Shown: positions 1 to 5,774, counted from the stretch's first letter. The stretch is DNA of 6,139 nt from Candidatus Woesearchaeota archaeon (GCA_030630695.1 DAOVMP010000036.1:1-6139); one strand, 5' to 3'. Notes: generated by a model from the letters alone, not told the origin. A program made the numbers and translations.

Positions 1-610
1 ATGTTCCTAAAAGAGCCATTAGTTTTCTTATCATATTGCTCATTACATATTCAAAAAATTGTATTTTTTCTAGGATTTTATTTGGTGTTTCTACTTTTAC
101 CCTGCTTATTACTGCTCCAACTTTATCATTGTAAAAATAAGGAAGAAGTAAATTAATTCCGTTTTTAGATATTCTACTGTCTGCGTCTATTACTGCAAAA
201 TATTCTCCTGTTGCTTTATCTAGTGCTGTGTTTACTGCTGCTGCTTTTCCACCATTTGTCTGATTTATTAGGGTTATGTTATGATTAGGATTTTTTTGTA
301 TTAATTCTTCAACAATTTGTTGTGTATTATCTTTTGAACCGTCATTTACAATAATTATTTCTTTTTTTGCAGTAGGATAATCTGCTTCTATAATTGAATT
401 AACTGTTTTTGCTATGGTTTTCTCTTCATTAAATGCAGGTATTGCTAGTGTTATTTTTGGTTTGTTTTTTATTGCTTTTTTTTGTGGTTCGTCTGAGAAT
501 AAGTAGTGCAGCCAGACAATTGTCAGCCATAATGAGAAGAATGTTATACCCCATAGCACATGTTGTAACATAGCTAGATTATCTACTCTGGTATTTTTAA
601 ATTTTTCCAT
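1..610 (-). CDS. Membrane-anchored family 2 glycosyltransferase, N-terminal part (runs off left edge)
   Basis: The frame is open from an ATG at 610 to the window edge (203 codons), so the C-terminus is missing. Residues about 15-38 form one hydrophobic segment, then a short linker leads into a GT-A nucleotide-sugar transferase fold. Visible family 2 motifs are AIPAFNEE (56-63), IIIVNDGSKDNT (85-96, sugar-nucleotide binding), GGKAAAVNTAL (120-130) and the metal-binding D-x-D in VIDADS (D142, D144). The arrangement of an N-terminal helix, then the GT-A domain, with GK-A-A-x-N before DADS, is that of processive polysaccharide synthases such as PgaC, chitin or cellulose synthases. In those, further membrane helices and a QxxRW motif follow; both would lie outside the window. 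It probably adds sugars to a lipid or surface glycan at the cytoplasmic face of the membrane. Acceptor and sugar cannot be read here. No Shine-Dalgarno is seen before the ATG. Family call strong, substrate unknown. Confidence 0.9.
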   Translation of the reverse strand, partial: MEKFKNTRVDNLAMLQHVLWGITFFSLWLTIVWLHYLFSDEPQKKAIKNKPKITLAIPAFNEEKTIAKTVNSIIEADYPTAKKEIIIVNDGSKDNTQQIVEELIQKNPNHNITLINQTNGGKAAAVNTALDKATGEYFAVIDADSRISKNGINLLLPYFYNDKVGAVISRVKVETPNKILEKIQFFEYVMSNMIRKLMALLGT

Positions 611-640
611 TTATATAGGATAATTCCTACTCTCAAAAAG

Positions 641-650
641 CTTATAAATT
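641..650. promoter_or_regulatory. Shared divergent TATA box between the glycosyltransferase and the membrane protein
   Basis: CTTATAAATT reads as an archaeal box A on both strands (AATTTATAAG on the minus strand). Its centre near 646 is 26 nt before the plus-strand ATG at 672, the usual box A to start-site distance, so the membrane-protein mRNA is predicted to be leaderless. On the minus strand the start site would fall near 620, leaving a leader of about 10 nt before the ATG at 610. No Shine-Dalgarno precedes either gene, which fits leaderless or short-leader initiation. Position and spacing are seen; promoter activity is inferred. Confidence 0.5.
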
Positions 651-671
651 CGATAATATTACTATTATACT

Positions 672-1328
672 ATGGCTGGAAGGGATATTTGGGTTCATAT
701 TACTACTTTCCTAGCAATATGCCTATTTTTACTATTGATATTAATGTCTTATGTCTGGCAAGTTACTGCTTATGTTCCCGATATGATTGTTTTGATTGCA
801 GTAATTCTGTTTTTTTACTTCACATACAATCAATGGAACCTTAATCTTCCGATATATACAATAATAATCCTTAGTTTTATTCCTCATTGTGTAGGATTTA
901 TGGGGTTCTATTTTCGCTCTCCTTTACCTTTTGCTTGGGATCATTTTACTCATATTCTGCCTTGCTTTGCGTTTGCCTTGTTTTTCTTTCAATTCTTGTG
1001 CAAATTCATGGATAAAAAAATTCTAACCACAAAAACGATTTTTCTAATATTTGTAGTCATATTGGCAGCTTCAGGTATTGGTGTAGGTATTGAACTTTTT
1101 GAATTCTCTGGTTTTTTAATCTACGGCTTTGGAGAAGGCGCTTTAGCATTTGGTGCAGGTGATGCCTGCGAAGGACAGTTAGTATCTACAATTGAAGAAA
1201 TCGATGCATACGGAGGAGGATGGTTTAATACTATGTATGATTTAATCTACAATAGTATCGGAGTTTTGGCAGGAGTTCTGTTGATGATTTTCTTACAAGT
1301 AATTAGGAGATTTAATATTCTTAACTGA
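672..1328 (+). CDS. Polytopic membrane protein, DUF2238/YjdF-like
   Basis: The protein has 218 residues with about six hydrophobic segments: roughly 10-29, 35-52, 59-81, 91-112, 121-140 and 189-211. Polar residues sit at the membrane borders in a pattern like the DUF2238/YjdF family: W-D-H-F-T-H at 89-94 opening helix 4, E-L-F-E at 141-144 closing helix 5, a glycine-rich loop with G-A-G-D (161-164), then W-F-N-T-x-x-D-L-x-x-N-x-x-G (184-197) opening the last helix. These His, Glu, Asp and Asn residues could form an intramembrane polar or metal site. The family's function is unknown to me and no activity is claimed. The ATG at 672 is supported by a TATA box centred 26 nt upstream. The last 8 bases overlap, tail to tail, the stop end of the toxin pseudogene on the other strand. 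Family match was made by eye, so only moderately secure. Confidence 0.75.
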   Translation: MAGRDIWVHITTFLAICLFLLLILMSYVWQVTAYVPDMIVLIAVILFFYFTYNQWNLNLPIYTIIILSFIPHCVGFMGFYFRSPLPFAWDHFTHILPCFAFALFFFQFLCKFMDKKILTTKTIFLIFVVILAASGIGVGIELFEFSGFLIYGFGEGALAFGAGDACEGQLVSTIEEIDAYGGGWFNTMYDLIYNSIGVLAGVLLMIFLQVIRRFNILN

Positions 1329-1460
1329 ATTCTAAAAAATCATGTACATTCAGTATTTTAATATGTCAGGAATACCCCCCCTCTATTGAGAAGTGGATAA
1401 GCAAAGCGCGTCTATCTATTGAAATTATCTTGGTATTCCTGAGCATGCTCAAGAACCACA

Positions 1461-1481
1461 GGCTATGTTGGATGGCTATGT
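1461..1481. repeat. Short direct repeat GGCTATGT inside the element
   Basis: GGCTATGT occurs at 1461-1468 and 1474-1481, a period of 13 bp, in the loop between the arms of the second unit. A second repeated word, TCTATTGA, occurs three times in the element (1382-1389, 1415-1422, 1497-1504). Such recurrence in about 155 bp suggests internal duplication or repeated protein-binding words. Confidence 0.6.
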
Positions 1482-1489
1482 AAAGCATG

Positions 1490-1511
1490 CCACCGGTCTA
1501 TTGACCGGTGG
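1490..1511. repeat. Perfect 9-bp hairpin near the element's right end
   Basis: CCACCGGTC at 1490-1498 pairs with GACCGGTGG at 1503-1511 across a 4-nt TATT loop. The right arm shares GTGG (1508-1511) with the 11-bp arm at 1508-1518, so the local hairpin and the longer-range stem compete for the same bases. In RNA or single-stranded DNA only one can form fully at a time. Confidence 0.85.
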
Positions 1512-1623
1512 TTCTTGACATTTCTGAATTGTTTTATTTGTAAAAGATGATTATCTCCAGATATAATATAGTCTACTTTGCCTTCCCATCCTAAAGCAGA
1601 AATTAAATTATTAGTATCAATGG

Positions 1624-1899
1624 TTATCTTGTTCTTGCCCATTTAACTGCCTCTTTTACATCACTCTTTTTTACATTTTGTTTTTTAAATTGGGCTTCTA
1701 TTTCTTTTGCAAGTGATTTAAAATTAAGTTTTACTTCCGGCATTTCTACTTTTTTGAATAATACTCCTTCATCTATTGGAAACGCAACAAATTTATCTCC
1801 TGGCTGGAAATGGTCTGTTTCCCTGATGTCTTGAGGTACTACCAGCTGTCCTTTTGAAGACATTTTTATAAGTTCCATATCATTTGATTTCAAGCTCAT
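1624..1899 (-). CDS. AbrB/MazE-fold (SpoVT-AbrB) antitoxin, orphaned
   Basis: The protein has 91 residues. Residues about 9-52 show the swapped-hairpin AbrB DNA-binding signature: a short strand, SSKGQLVVPQDIRE (14-27) and the P-G-D-K-F (33-37) and D-E-G-V-L-F-K-K (43-50) strands. The charged helical tail (about 55-91) is where such antitoxins normally wrap their toxin. In the family, the N-domain dimer binds its own promoter and the tail neutralises the partner, here a PIN RNase whose gene overlaps by 19 nt but is broken. The ATG at 1899 is chosen because AGGTGAT (1910-1904), a strong archaeal Shine-Dalgarno, lies 4 nt before it; a GTG at 1908 falls inside that site. The frame is fully intact, unlike the toxin, so it may survive as a regulator or as protection against a related toxin. 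That role is inferred. Confidence 0.88.
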   Translation of the reverse strand: MSLKSNDMELIKMSSKGQLVVPQDIRETDHFQPGDKFVAFPIDEGVLFKKVEMPEVKLNFKSLAKEIEAQFKKQNVKKSDVKEAVKWARTR

Positions 1900-1903
1900 T
1901 TTT

Positions 1904-1910
1904 ATCACCT
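1904..1910 (-). promoter_or_regulatory. Strong Shine-Dalgarno site of the antitoxin gene
   Basis: AGGTGAT on the minus strand is complementary to the conserved archaeal 16S 3' tail (ATCACCTCC) and is followed by AAAA and the ATG at 1899. It decides the start codon: the in-frame GTG at 1908-1906 lies within the site. It is the only strong Shine-Dalgarno I see in this window. Confidence 0.8.
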
Positions 1911-1933
1911 GTTTAACAGTTAAACAGTTGAAC
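1909..1933. promoter_or_regulatory. Three phased GTTNAAC units with a 19-bp perfect palindrome: probable antitoxin operator
   Basis: GTTTAAC (1911-1917), GTTAAAC (1919-1925) and GTTGAAC (1927-1933) repeat with an 8-bp period. The first two units sit in a perfect palindrome, CTGTTTAAC-A-GTTAAACAG (1909-1927). The block lies between the minus-strand TATA box and the Shine-Dalgarno and covers the predicted start site near 1912, so a bound protein would block transcription. Autorepression by the AbrB-type antitoxin is the natural reading; binding itself is inferred. Confidence 0.65.
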
Positions 1934-1942
1934 TATTTAAAG
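1933..1942 (-). promoter_or_regulatory. TATA box of the antitoxin–toxin operon
   Basis: On the minus strand CTTTAAATAG, preceded by purine-rich GGAAAA (a BRE-like context), is centred near 1938. A start site about 26 nt downstream would be near 1912, giving a leader of about 13 nt containing the Shine-Dalgarno. It abuts the GTTNAAC units. Confidence 0.55.
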
Positions 1943-2006
1943 TTTTCCTTTTCAAAGTCATTTAAACTACACAGTAAGTAGGGAATGAGGGGGTTTGTAG
2001 AGTGAA

Positions 2007-2016
2007 GCTTTATAAC
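2007..2016 (+). promoter_or_regulatory. TATA box of the 153-residue unknown gene
   Basis: GCTTTATAAC, preceded by AGTGAA (BRE-like), is centred near 2012. The predicted start site is near 2038, 5 nt before the ATG at 2043. The upstream ATG at 2019 would be only 7 nt from the box centre and so outside the transcript; this sets the start of the gene. Confidence 0.55.
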
Positions 2017-2042
2017 GTATGCAATATTTTCAATATATAACG

Positions 2043-2504
2043 ATGTCAACTGAACAAAAAGAAAGAATGGGAAAAGTGTTTATAGTAGTTGATTACCGCA
2101 CTGGACCTGAAGGGTTAGAACGAACTTTTTCTGCATATGGAGATTATGTTACAACCCCTAAAAGTGAATGGGGCGTGCTTGAGAGTCATTTTCCTGATTG
2201 GAGAGAAAGAAAAAAGAAAGAACTTCATTTTTTATATCTTGGACCAAAAAAATCAAGTCCTGAGGAACTTGGCGAGCAAGTTGTGGCATGTTTACGTGAA
2301 TTTGATTTTCCTACAGACAGAAAAGTAGAGATATTACATCCGTCAACCAGTGTAGGACCTAGTAATATTGTTCCAGGACATATGCATAACAGAACCCAGA
2401 TGGAAAAAAATGAACTAAATCGTTTTTTGGCAGTTCTTAAAGCAAACGGATTTGAGTACAAAGATTGGTATGCACCAAATTTTAGGCGATATGATAATTA
2501 TTAA
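2043..2504 (+). CDS. Unrecognised soluble protein, 153 residues
   Basis: I do not recognise this protein. It has no signal peptide or membrane segment and is rich in charged residues. It opens with a likely strand, KVFIVVDY (11-18), followed by an aromatic stretch with WGVLESHFPDW (43-53), a basic run R-E-R-K-K-K (54-59), a second strand LHFLYLG (61-67) and a helix (72-87). A loop rich in Gly, Ser, Pro and His follows (HPSTSVGPSNIVPGHMHN, 99-116), then a C-terminal helix (119-135) and an aromatic tail (DWYAPNFRRYDNY). This alternation suggests a small alpha/beta domain. The frame also extends to an ATG at 2019, but that one precedes the predicted transcription start. The gene stands alone, divergent from the antitoxin and convergent with gatE, so context gives no function. 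Codon use resembles its neighbours, and an uninterrupted frame with a placed promoter supports a real gene. Confidence 0.75.
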   Translation: MSTEQKERMGKVFIVVDYRTGPEGLERTFSAYGDYVTTPKSEWGVLESHFPDWRERKKKELHFLYLGPKKSSPEELGEQVVACLREFDFPTDRKVEILHPSTSVGPSNIVPGHMHNRTQMEKNELNRFLAVLKANGFEYKDWYAPNFRRYDNY

Positions 2505-2515
2505 GCCAAAGCCCC

Positions 2516-2528
2516 CTTCTATTTTTTA
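2516..2528 (+). terminator. Possible T-tract terminator after the unknown gene
   Basis: TTCTATTTTTTAA, following a run of C, lies 12 nt after the stop at 2504. Archaeal transcription usually ends at T-rich tracts without a hairpin, so the position and composition fit; no stem is seen. Confidence 0.4.
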
Positions 2529-2592
2529 AGATTCCAAATTTATTGTATTTAACACTTTTCAAAGGAAATTATTGCTCATTTAACTAATCAAA

Positions 2593-2617
2593 CAAACACT
2601 CAACAACCCAAACACTC
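2593..2617. repeat. Short direct repeat in the gatE 3' flank
   Basis: CAAACACTC occurs at 2593-2601 and 2609-2617 (16-bp period) in a stretch almost without G on the plus strand. The gatE transcript would therefore carry a GU-rich 3' end. No long T run is seen on the gatE strand, so where that transcript ends is unclear. Confidence 0.4.
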
Positions 2618-2633
2618 CACAAGAACCCGACTC

Positions 2634-4469
2634 TTACCCAATTATCTTCTTTAATATTTCAGAAATCTTTTTACCACTCGCTTTTCCGCGTAATTTTTTC
2701 ATAACAACTCCTATTAATGCATTAAACGGTAAATCTTTTTTCTCAGAAACGATTTTTTGCATTTCTTTTTCTAATTCAGTATCACTCATCATGCTATACT
2801 TACCGATTATTTCTTTTACAGGTTTATTCTCTTTCAGTATGTCCATTACATTTTCTTTAGGGATTTTTTCTCCGGATAATGCTCCAAAAAGAATATTATA
2901 ATCTTCTTCAGTAGGATTTATTGAAATATTAAACTGTCTTTTTATCATTTTATCCATTGTCATGATGATTTCTGCGATAAATGCTGCTTTTACTTTTGGA
3001 TATTGTGCAACAAAGTTATCAAATAATGGAGCTTTTACTGATTTTGCAACTAATTTAGCTAAATCAGATCCTAAACCGAGTTTTTCATATTTTGGTATTT
3101 TGTCCTCGATAAGTTCAGGTATTTCAATAGCTTCTATCTCTTCAGAAGTTATTCGAAGTGTTGGAATGTCTGTTTCAGGATACATTCGTGCTGCTCCAGG
3201 CATTGGTCGTTCATACGAAGAAGTATTATCTTTGTTTGCTTTACGAACTTCTTTAGGAACTCCTAAAATAGATTGATTTGCTCGTTCAACAACTGCAGAT
3301 AATGCTTTTTCAGCACGTTTTCGTTTATCTGCTACTAAAACAAATGCATCATTAGCATCACATTGTAAGTCTTGAAGCAAGATTTCAACTTCTCGTAAAG
3401 TTATTCCATATGCTGGCAGTTCGTCAGAGTGAAATATTCCTCCAACACCTGCTATAACTTTGGCTCGGTCGGAAAATTCTGTTCCAAGACGACGATTTAT
3501 TTGAACTTCTTTGCCAATTAGTCCTTTAAACCCGGTTAATTTGATTCCTAGAATTTTATTTTTAGCTTTTATTGATTGTTTTATGATTTTGCTGTCACAA
3601 TGCGCAACTAAATTAGTTACATCAGATATTTTAAGTTCACGCAGTTCTTTTACTCGGCGTTTTTGTAATTCTTTGCTGATAGAAACCAAGTTTATTTGTC
3701 GTATAACTTCGTTTTCAATGAGTTTAGGTATACTTTTCAAATCTTGTGCTCCTTTTATTTCAACTCGCGTGCCTTCTTTGATTGAAACATTGAGGTCTTG
3801 TCGAATTGTTCCTAAACCGCGTTTTGCTTTTCCAGTGCTACGAATGAGCATTCCCAGTTTCTCAGCTGCTTCTTTTGCTTCGTCAGGATTTTTAATATCT
3901 GGTGTTGTTCCTATTTCAATTAGTGGAATTCCTAAACGATCTAGACTCCAAATCACGCGATCTTTTTCTTCTGTAATATTTCTACAAGCATCTTCTTCTA
4001 AAATAATAGTTGGTATTCCTAGTTTAGTTTTTTTTAAGTCTAGATATCCGTCTGTTCCAATTAAAGCAGTTCGTTGAAATCCCGCAGTATTCGAACCATC
4101 AACAACTGTTTTTCTCATTACTTGTACTCCTTCGACTATTCGAGAGTTAAGCATTTTGCATACTTGTAATGTGACTTTAAGAGCATCTGTGTTCATTAAA
4201 TTTGGTGGGTTTTCATCTAATTCAATTAAACAATTTGTGTCATAATATCCTTGGTAATAGAAATCTTTAGCTTCAGCCATTTCTTCTGCAGCAGCAATAT
4301 CAACTTTTCCAGATTCTCCTGCTACTGCGCGTAAATTTCTTTTAATAACATAGTGTGGTTCATCTTCGCGGAGTTCTGTAGGACAGTTACAGAATAATTT
4401 ATGTCCTTCTAATTGTGCATGAATTTCAATACCGCATTTAAACCCTAATTGTTTATAATTCAATTCCAT
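2634..4469 (-). CDS. gatE: Glu-tRNA(Gln) amidotransferase subunit E
   Basis: GatE is the kinase and transamidase subunit. It uses ATP to activate the glutamate on misacylated Glu-tRNA(Gln) and replaces the activated carboxyl oxygen with ammonia from GatD, giving Gln-tRNA(Gln). The 611 residues match the usual length of about 620-635. In order: the GatB/E cradle with CGIEIHAQL (12-20) and the cysteine-bearing FCNCP (26-30); the metal-binding region around ILEEDACR (156-163); the family signature WSLDRLGIPLIEIG (174-187); and RGLGTIRQDLNVSI (217-230). A GAD (AspRS-like) insertion of about 280-410 separates GatE from bacterial GatB and includes FSDRAKVIAGVGGIFHSDELPAYG. Then come RPMPGAARMYPETDIP (421-436), a helical linker and the tRNA-contacting YqeY-like tail ending MKKLRGKASGKKISEILKK. 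The ATG overlaps the gatD stop by one base (TAATG), indicating translational coupling. Nothing is missing. Confidence 0.98.
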   Translation of the reverse strand: MELNYKQLGFKCGIEIHAQLEGHKLFCNCPTELREDEPHYVIKRNLRAVAGESGKVDIAAAEEMAEAKDFYYQGYYDTNCLIELDENPPNLMNTDALKVTLQVCKMLNSRIVEGVQVMRKTVVDGSNTAGFQRTALIGTDGYLDLKKTKLGIPTIILEEDACRNITEEKDRVIWSLDRLGIPLIEIGTTPDIKNPDEAKEAAEKLGMLIRSTGKAKRGLGTIRQDLNVSIKEGTRVEIKGAQDLKSIPKLIENEVIRQINLVSISKELQKRRVKELRELKISDVTNLVAHCDSKIIKQSIKAKNKILGIKLTGFKGLIGKEVQINRRLGTEFSDRAKVIAGVGGIFHSDELPAYGITLREVEILLQDLQCDANDAFVLVADKRKRAEKALSAVVERANQSILGVPKEVRKANKDNTSSYERPMPGAARMYPETDIPTLRITSEEIEAIEIPELIEDKIPKYEKLGLGSDLAKLVAKSVKAPLFDNFVAQYPKVKAAFIAEIIMTMDKMIKRQFNISINPTEEDYNILFGALSGEKIPKENVMDILKENKPVKEIIGKYSMMSDTELEKEMQKIVSEKKDLPFNALIGVVMKKLRGKASGKKISEILKKIIG

Positions 4470-5749
4470 TATTTTTCCAACCGTTTAGAAATTTCGCCAG
4501 CTAAATTTGTAGAATATAATTCGCGAACTTTATTTTTAGGATAATTACTAAGAAGCCATGCTAATTTAATAAAAGCGGTTTCAGGAGTCATGTCGCAATA
4601 GTTTCCAAGCATTCCAATATCTAGTAATTTGCGGCCATAAGCATATACATTCATGTCCACTTCTCCGTAAATTGTTTGTGTTGTCATTGCAACAATAACC
4701 TCATTTGAAATGAGTTCTTTTATTGCAGAATAAATTTTAGTATTTTCTTTTGTTAAATCATCTATTTCATCTATTGAAATATGTCCTAAACCTGTTCCTT
4801 CAATAATTAGTCCATCATATCCCTTAAAACTTAAAATCGTATCTGAAAACAAGTTTGGATGTGCTTTTAATATTCCTACTTCAAGATTTTCTTTTATTTC
4901 ATGAACTTCAGGAACTTTTGAATTTCTTTTTGGGAATCCTGTTCTTAAGAAATTTACTTTGCGCGATTTTAAATTAACTCTAGCCCAAGGATCTGCATTA
5001 ATTGCTTTAAATGCATCTCTGCGCGATGAATGCATTTTTCTCGAATTAAGTCCTGGAAGTATTATGCAGTTATCATCTTCTTCATTTTCATGCATGCAAA
5101 TAGCTACACCTGCAAAGCTTTTGCTTGCAGTGATAAAAAGAGCAGCAGACAGCAGGTTAAGCGCAGCATCTGAACTTCCTCGGTCAGAACTCCTTTGTGC
5201 ACCAACAATTAAAACAGGAACCCCTAGATCTTTTAATATAAATGATAACGCAGTAGAAGTATAATGAAGTGTATCAGTTCCATGTGTTACTATTATTCCT
5301 TGTGCTCCTTTTTCTATTTCTTTTTTAATTTCATGCGCAATAATATTGTAATGTCCAAAGCGCATATCTCCAGACCACATATTTCTTATTAATCGAGAAT
5401 CAATGTTGGCTATTTCGCGCAGTTCAGGAAACATTTGTAGAATTTCTTCTGGACTAAAGCGAGCAATCACCCCCCCAGTAGCATAATCTACTTTTGAAGC
5501 AATTGTTCCTCCAGTGTGTAATATACTTATAGTGGGAAGTCCTGTTTTAGGCTCTGCTTTAGGCAATTCAACTTCTCGTTTAGGTGGATGTGATAATAAA
5601 GCAATTTCGCGAACTCTTTTCTTATCAATTCCTATATTATAGCCAGTATCCATTTTTAGAACTACAAATTCGTTTTCAGAAGGCATTAAAATACCCTCTA
5701 TTTCCTGGTCAGATGTGATAACTTTAACTCTATCTCCTGGCTTGGTCAT
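4469..5749 (-). CDS. gatD: Glu-tRNA(Gln) amidotransferase subunit D (asparaginase-like)
   Basis: GatD is the amidase that frees ammonia from glutamine or asparagine and channels it to GatE. The 426 residues fit the family (about 420-440). Residues 1-50 are the small beta-barrel N-domain unique to GatD (GDRVKVITSDQEIEGILMPS). The asparaginase-like domain begins near 72. All four catalytic residues are visible: Thr82 in TGGTIAS, Thr158 and Asp159 in THGTDTLHYT, and Lys238 in NSRKMHSSRRDAF. The order and spacing match those known for archaeal GatD. GAQRSSDRGSSDAALN (183-198) is another family stretch. This is not a stand-alone asparaginase, because the N-domain and the coupled gatE are both present. 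It starts 39 nt after the cdc48 stop, so co-transcription is possible, though a weak TATA-like site sits in the gap. Having GatDE implies that this organism makes Gln-tRNA(Gln) by the indirect route. Confidence 0.98.
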   Translation of the reverse strand: MTKPGDRVKVITSDQEIEGILMPSENEFVVLKMDTGYNIGIDKKRVREIALLSHPPKREVELPKAEPKTGLPTISILHTGGTIASKVDYATGGVIARFSPEEILQMFPELREIANIDSRLIRNMWSGDMRFGHYNIIAHEIKKEIEKGAQGIIVTHGTDTLHYTSTALSFILKDLGVPVLIVGAQRSSDRGSSDAALNLLSAALFITASKSFAGVAICMHENEEDDNCIILPGLNSRKMHSSRRDAFKAINADPWARVNLKSRKVNFLRTGFPKRNSKVPEVHEIKENLEVGILKAHPNLFSDTILSFKGYDGLIIEGTGLGHISIDEIDDLTKENTKIYSAIKELISNEVIVAMTTQTIYGEVDMNVYAYGRKLLDIGMLGNYCDMTPETAFIKLAWLLSNYPKNKVRELYSTNLAGEISKRLEK

Positions 5750-5774
5750 ATTAGAATAAAAGAGTCATCTTCTT

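Larger units (their letters stand above)
1365..1519. mobile_element. Small non-coding inverted-repeat element (MITE-like) inserted in the toxin gene
   Basis: The ends match as imperfect terminal inverted repeats: left GTCAGGAATACC and right, read inward, GTCAAGAACCAC. AT flanks both sides (1363-1364 and 1520-1521) and may be a 2-bp target duplication. Inside are two back-to-back units. The first (1366-1442) is closed by perfect 11-bp arms at 1366-1376 and 1432-1442; the second (1449-1518) by perfect 11-bp arms at 1449-1459 and 1508-1518. GCATGC joins them, giving a 12-bp palindrome at 1440-1451. It is visibly richer in G and C than its surroundings and has no credible ORF, so it would need a transposase in trans. 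Ends are placed by frame restoration of the interrupted toxin gene. Family unknown; a Y1-transposase-derived (IS200/IS605-like) remnant is the main alternative because of the subterminal hairpin. Confidence 0.7.
1321..1642 (-). pseudogene. Broken PIN-domain (VapC-like) toxin gene, internally deleted and split by an insertion
   Basis: An ATG at 1642, overlapping the antitoxin stop by 19 nt, starts a frame reading MGKNKITIDTNNLISALGWE. This is the N-terminus of PIN RNases of the COG1569 type, with the first catalytic Asp (D9 in D-T-N). At codons 21-22 (about 1579) it jumps straight to KVDYIISGDNHLLQIKQF, the C-terminal part of the same fold with the late S-G-D motif. About 70-80 residues are missing, including the middle Glu and Asp of the metal site (family length about 130-140). 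After FRN (1520) the frame enters the repeat element. Beyond it, minus-strand 1362-1321 encodes IKILNVHDFLEFS and TAA, a typical PIN ending. Cutting 157 bp joins the two parts in frame (FRN-IKIL), giving only 54 residues. As written the frame stops inside the element. Two independent lesions make an active toxin very unlikely. Confidence 0.85.

Noticed and set aside
1366..1518. CRISPR array, integron attC site or structural RNA (SRP, RNase P, 5S)
   Set aside because: There are no regularly spaced direct repeats with spacers, no attC core sites, and no signature sequences of these RNAs; the inverted arms interrupting a gene fit an insertion better.
1363..1521. Insert as an archaeal bulge-helix-bulge intron that would be spliced out of the toxin mRNA
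   Set aside because: Frame restoration would fit, but I could not find the two 3-nt bulges around a 4-bp helix at the junctions, and the spliced product would still lack the PIN catalytic middle.
1906..1908. GTG start for the antitoxin
   Set aside because: This GTG is part of the AGGTGAT Shine-Dalgarno for the ATG at 1899.
2019..2042. Upstream ATG extending the unknown protein by 8 residues
   Set aside because: It is only 7 nt from the centre of the TATA box, so it would not be in the mRNA; the ATG at 2043 fits better.
2137..2461. Two short frames, one on each strand, inside the 153-residue unknown gene
   Set aside because: Both overlap a longer frame that has a placed promoter, and neither has a start signal.
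2962..3276. Plus-strand open frame of 104 codons inside gatE
   Set aside because: Antisense shadow of the conserved GAD and downstream region of gatE; no family resemblance.
3511..4077. Plus-strand open frame of 188 codons inside gatE
   Set aside because: It lies antisense to a complete, conserved gatE; its Ser/Ile/Phe-rich translation is what the opposite strand of an AT-rich gene gives. No TATA box or Shine-Dalgarno stands out.
4959..5264. Plus-strand open frame of 101 codons inside gatD
   Set aside because: Antisense to the catalytic core of gatD, with no signals of its own.
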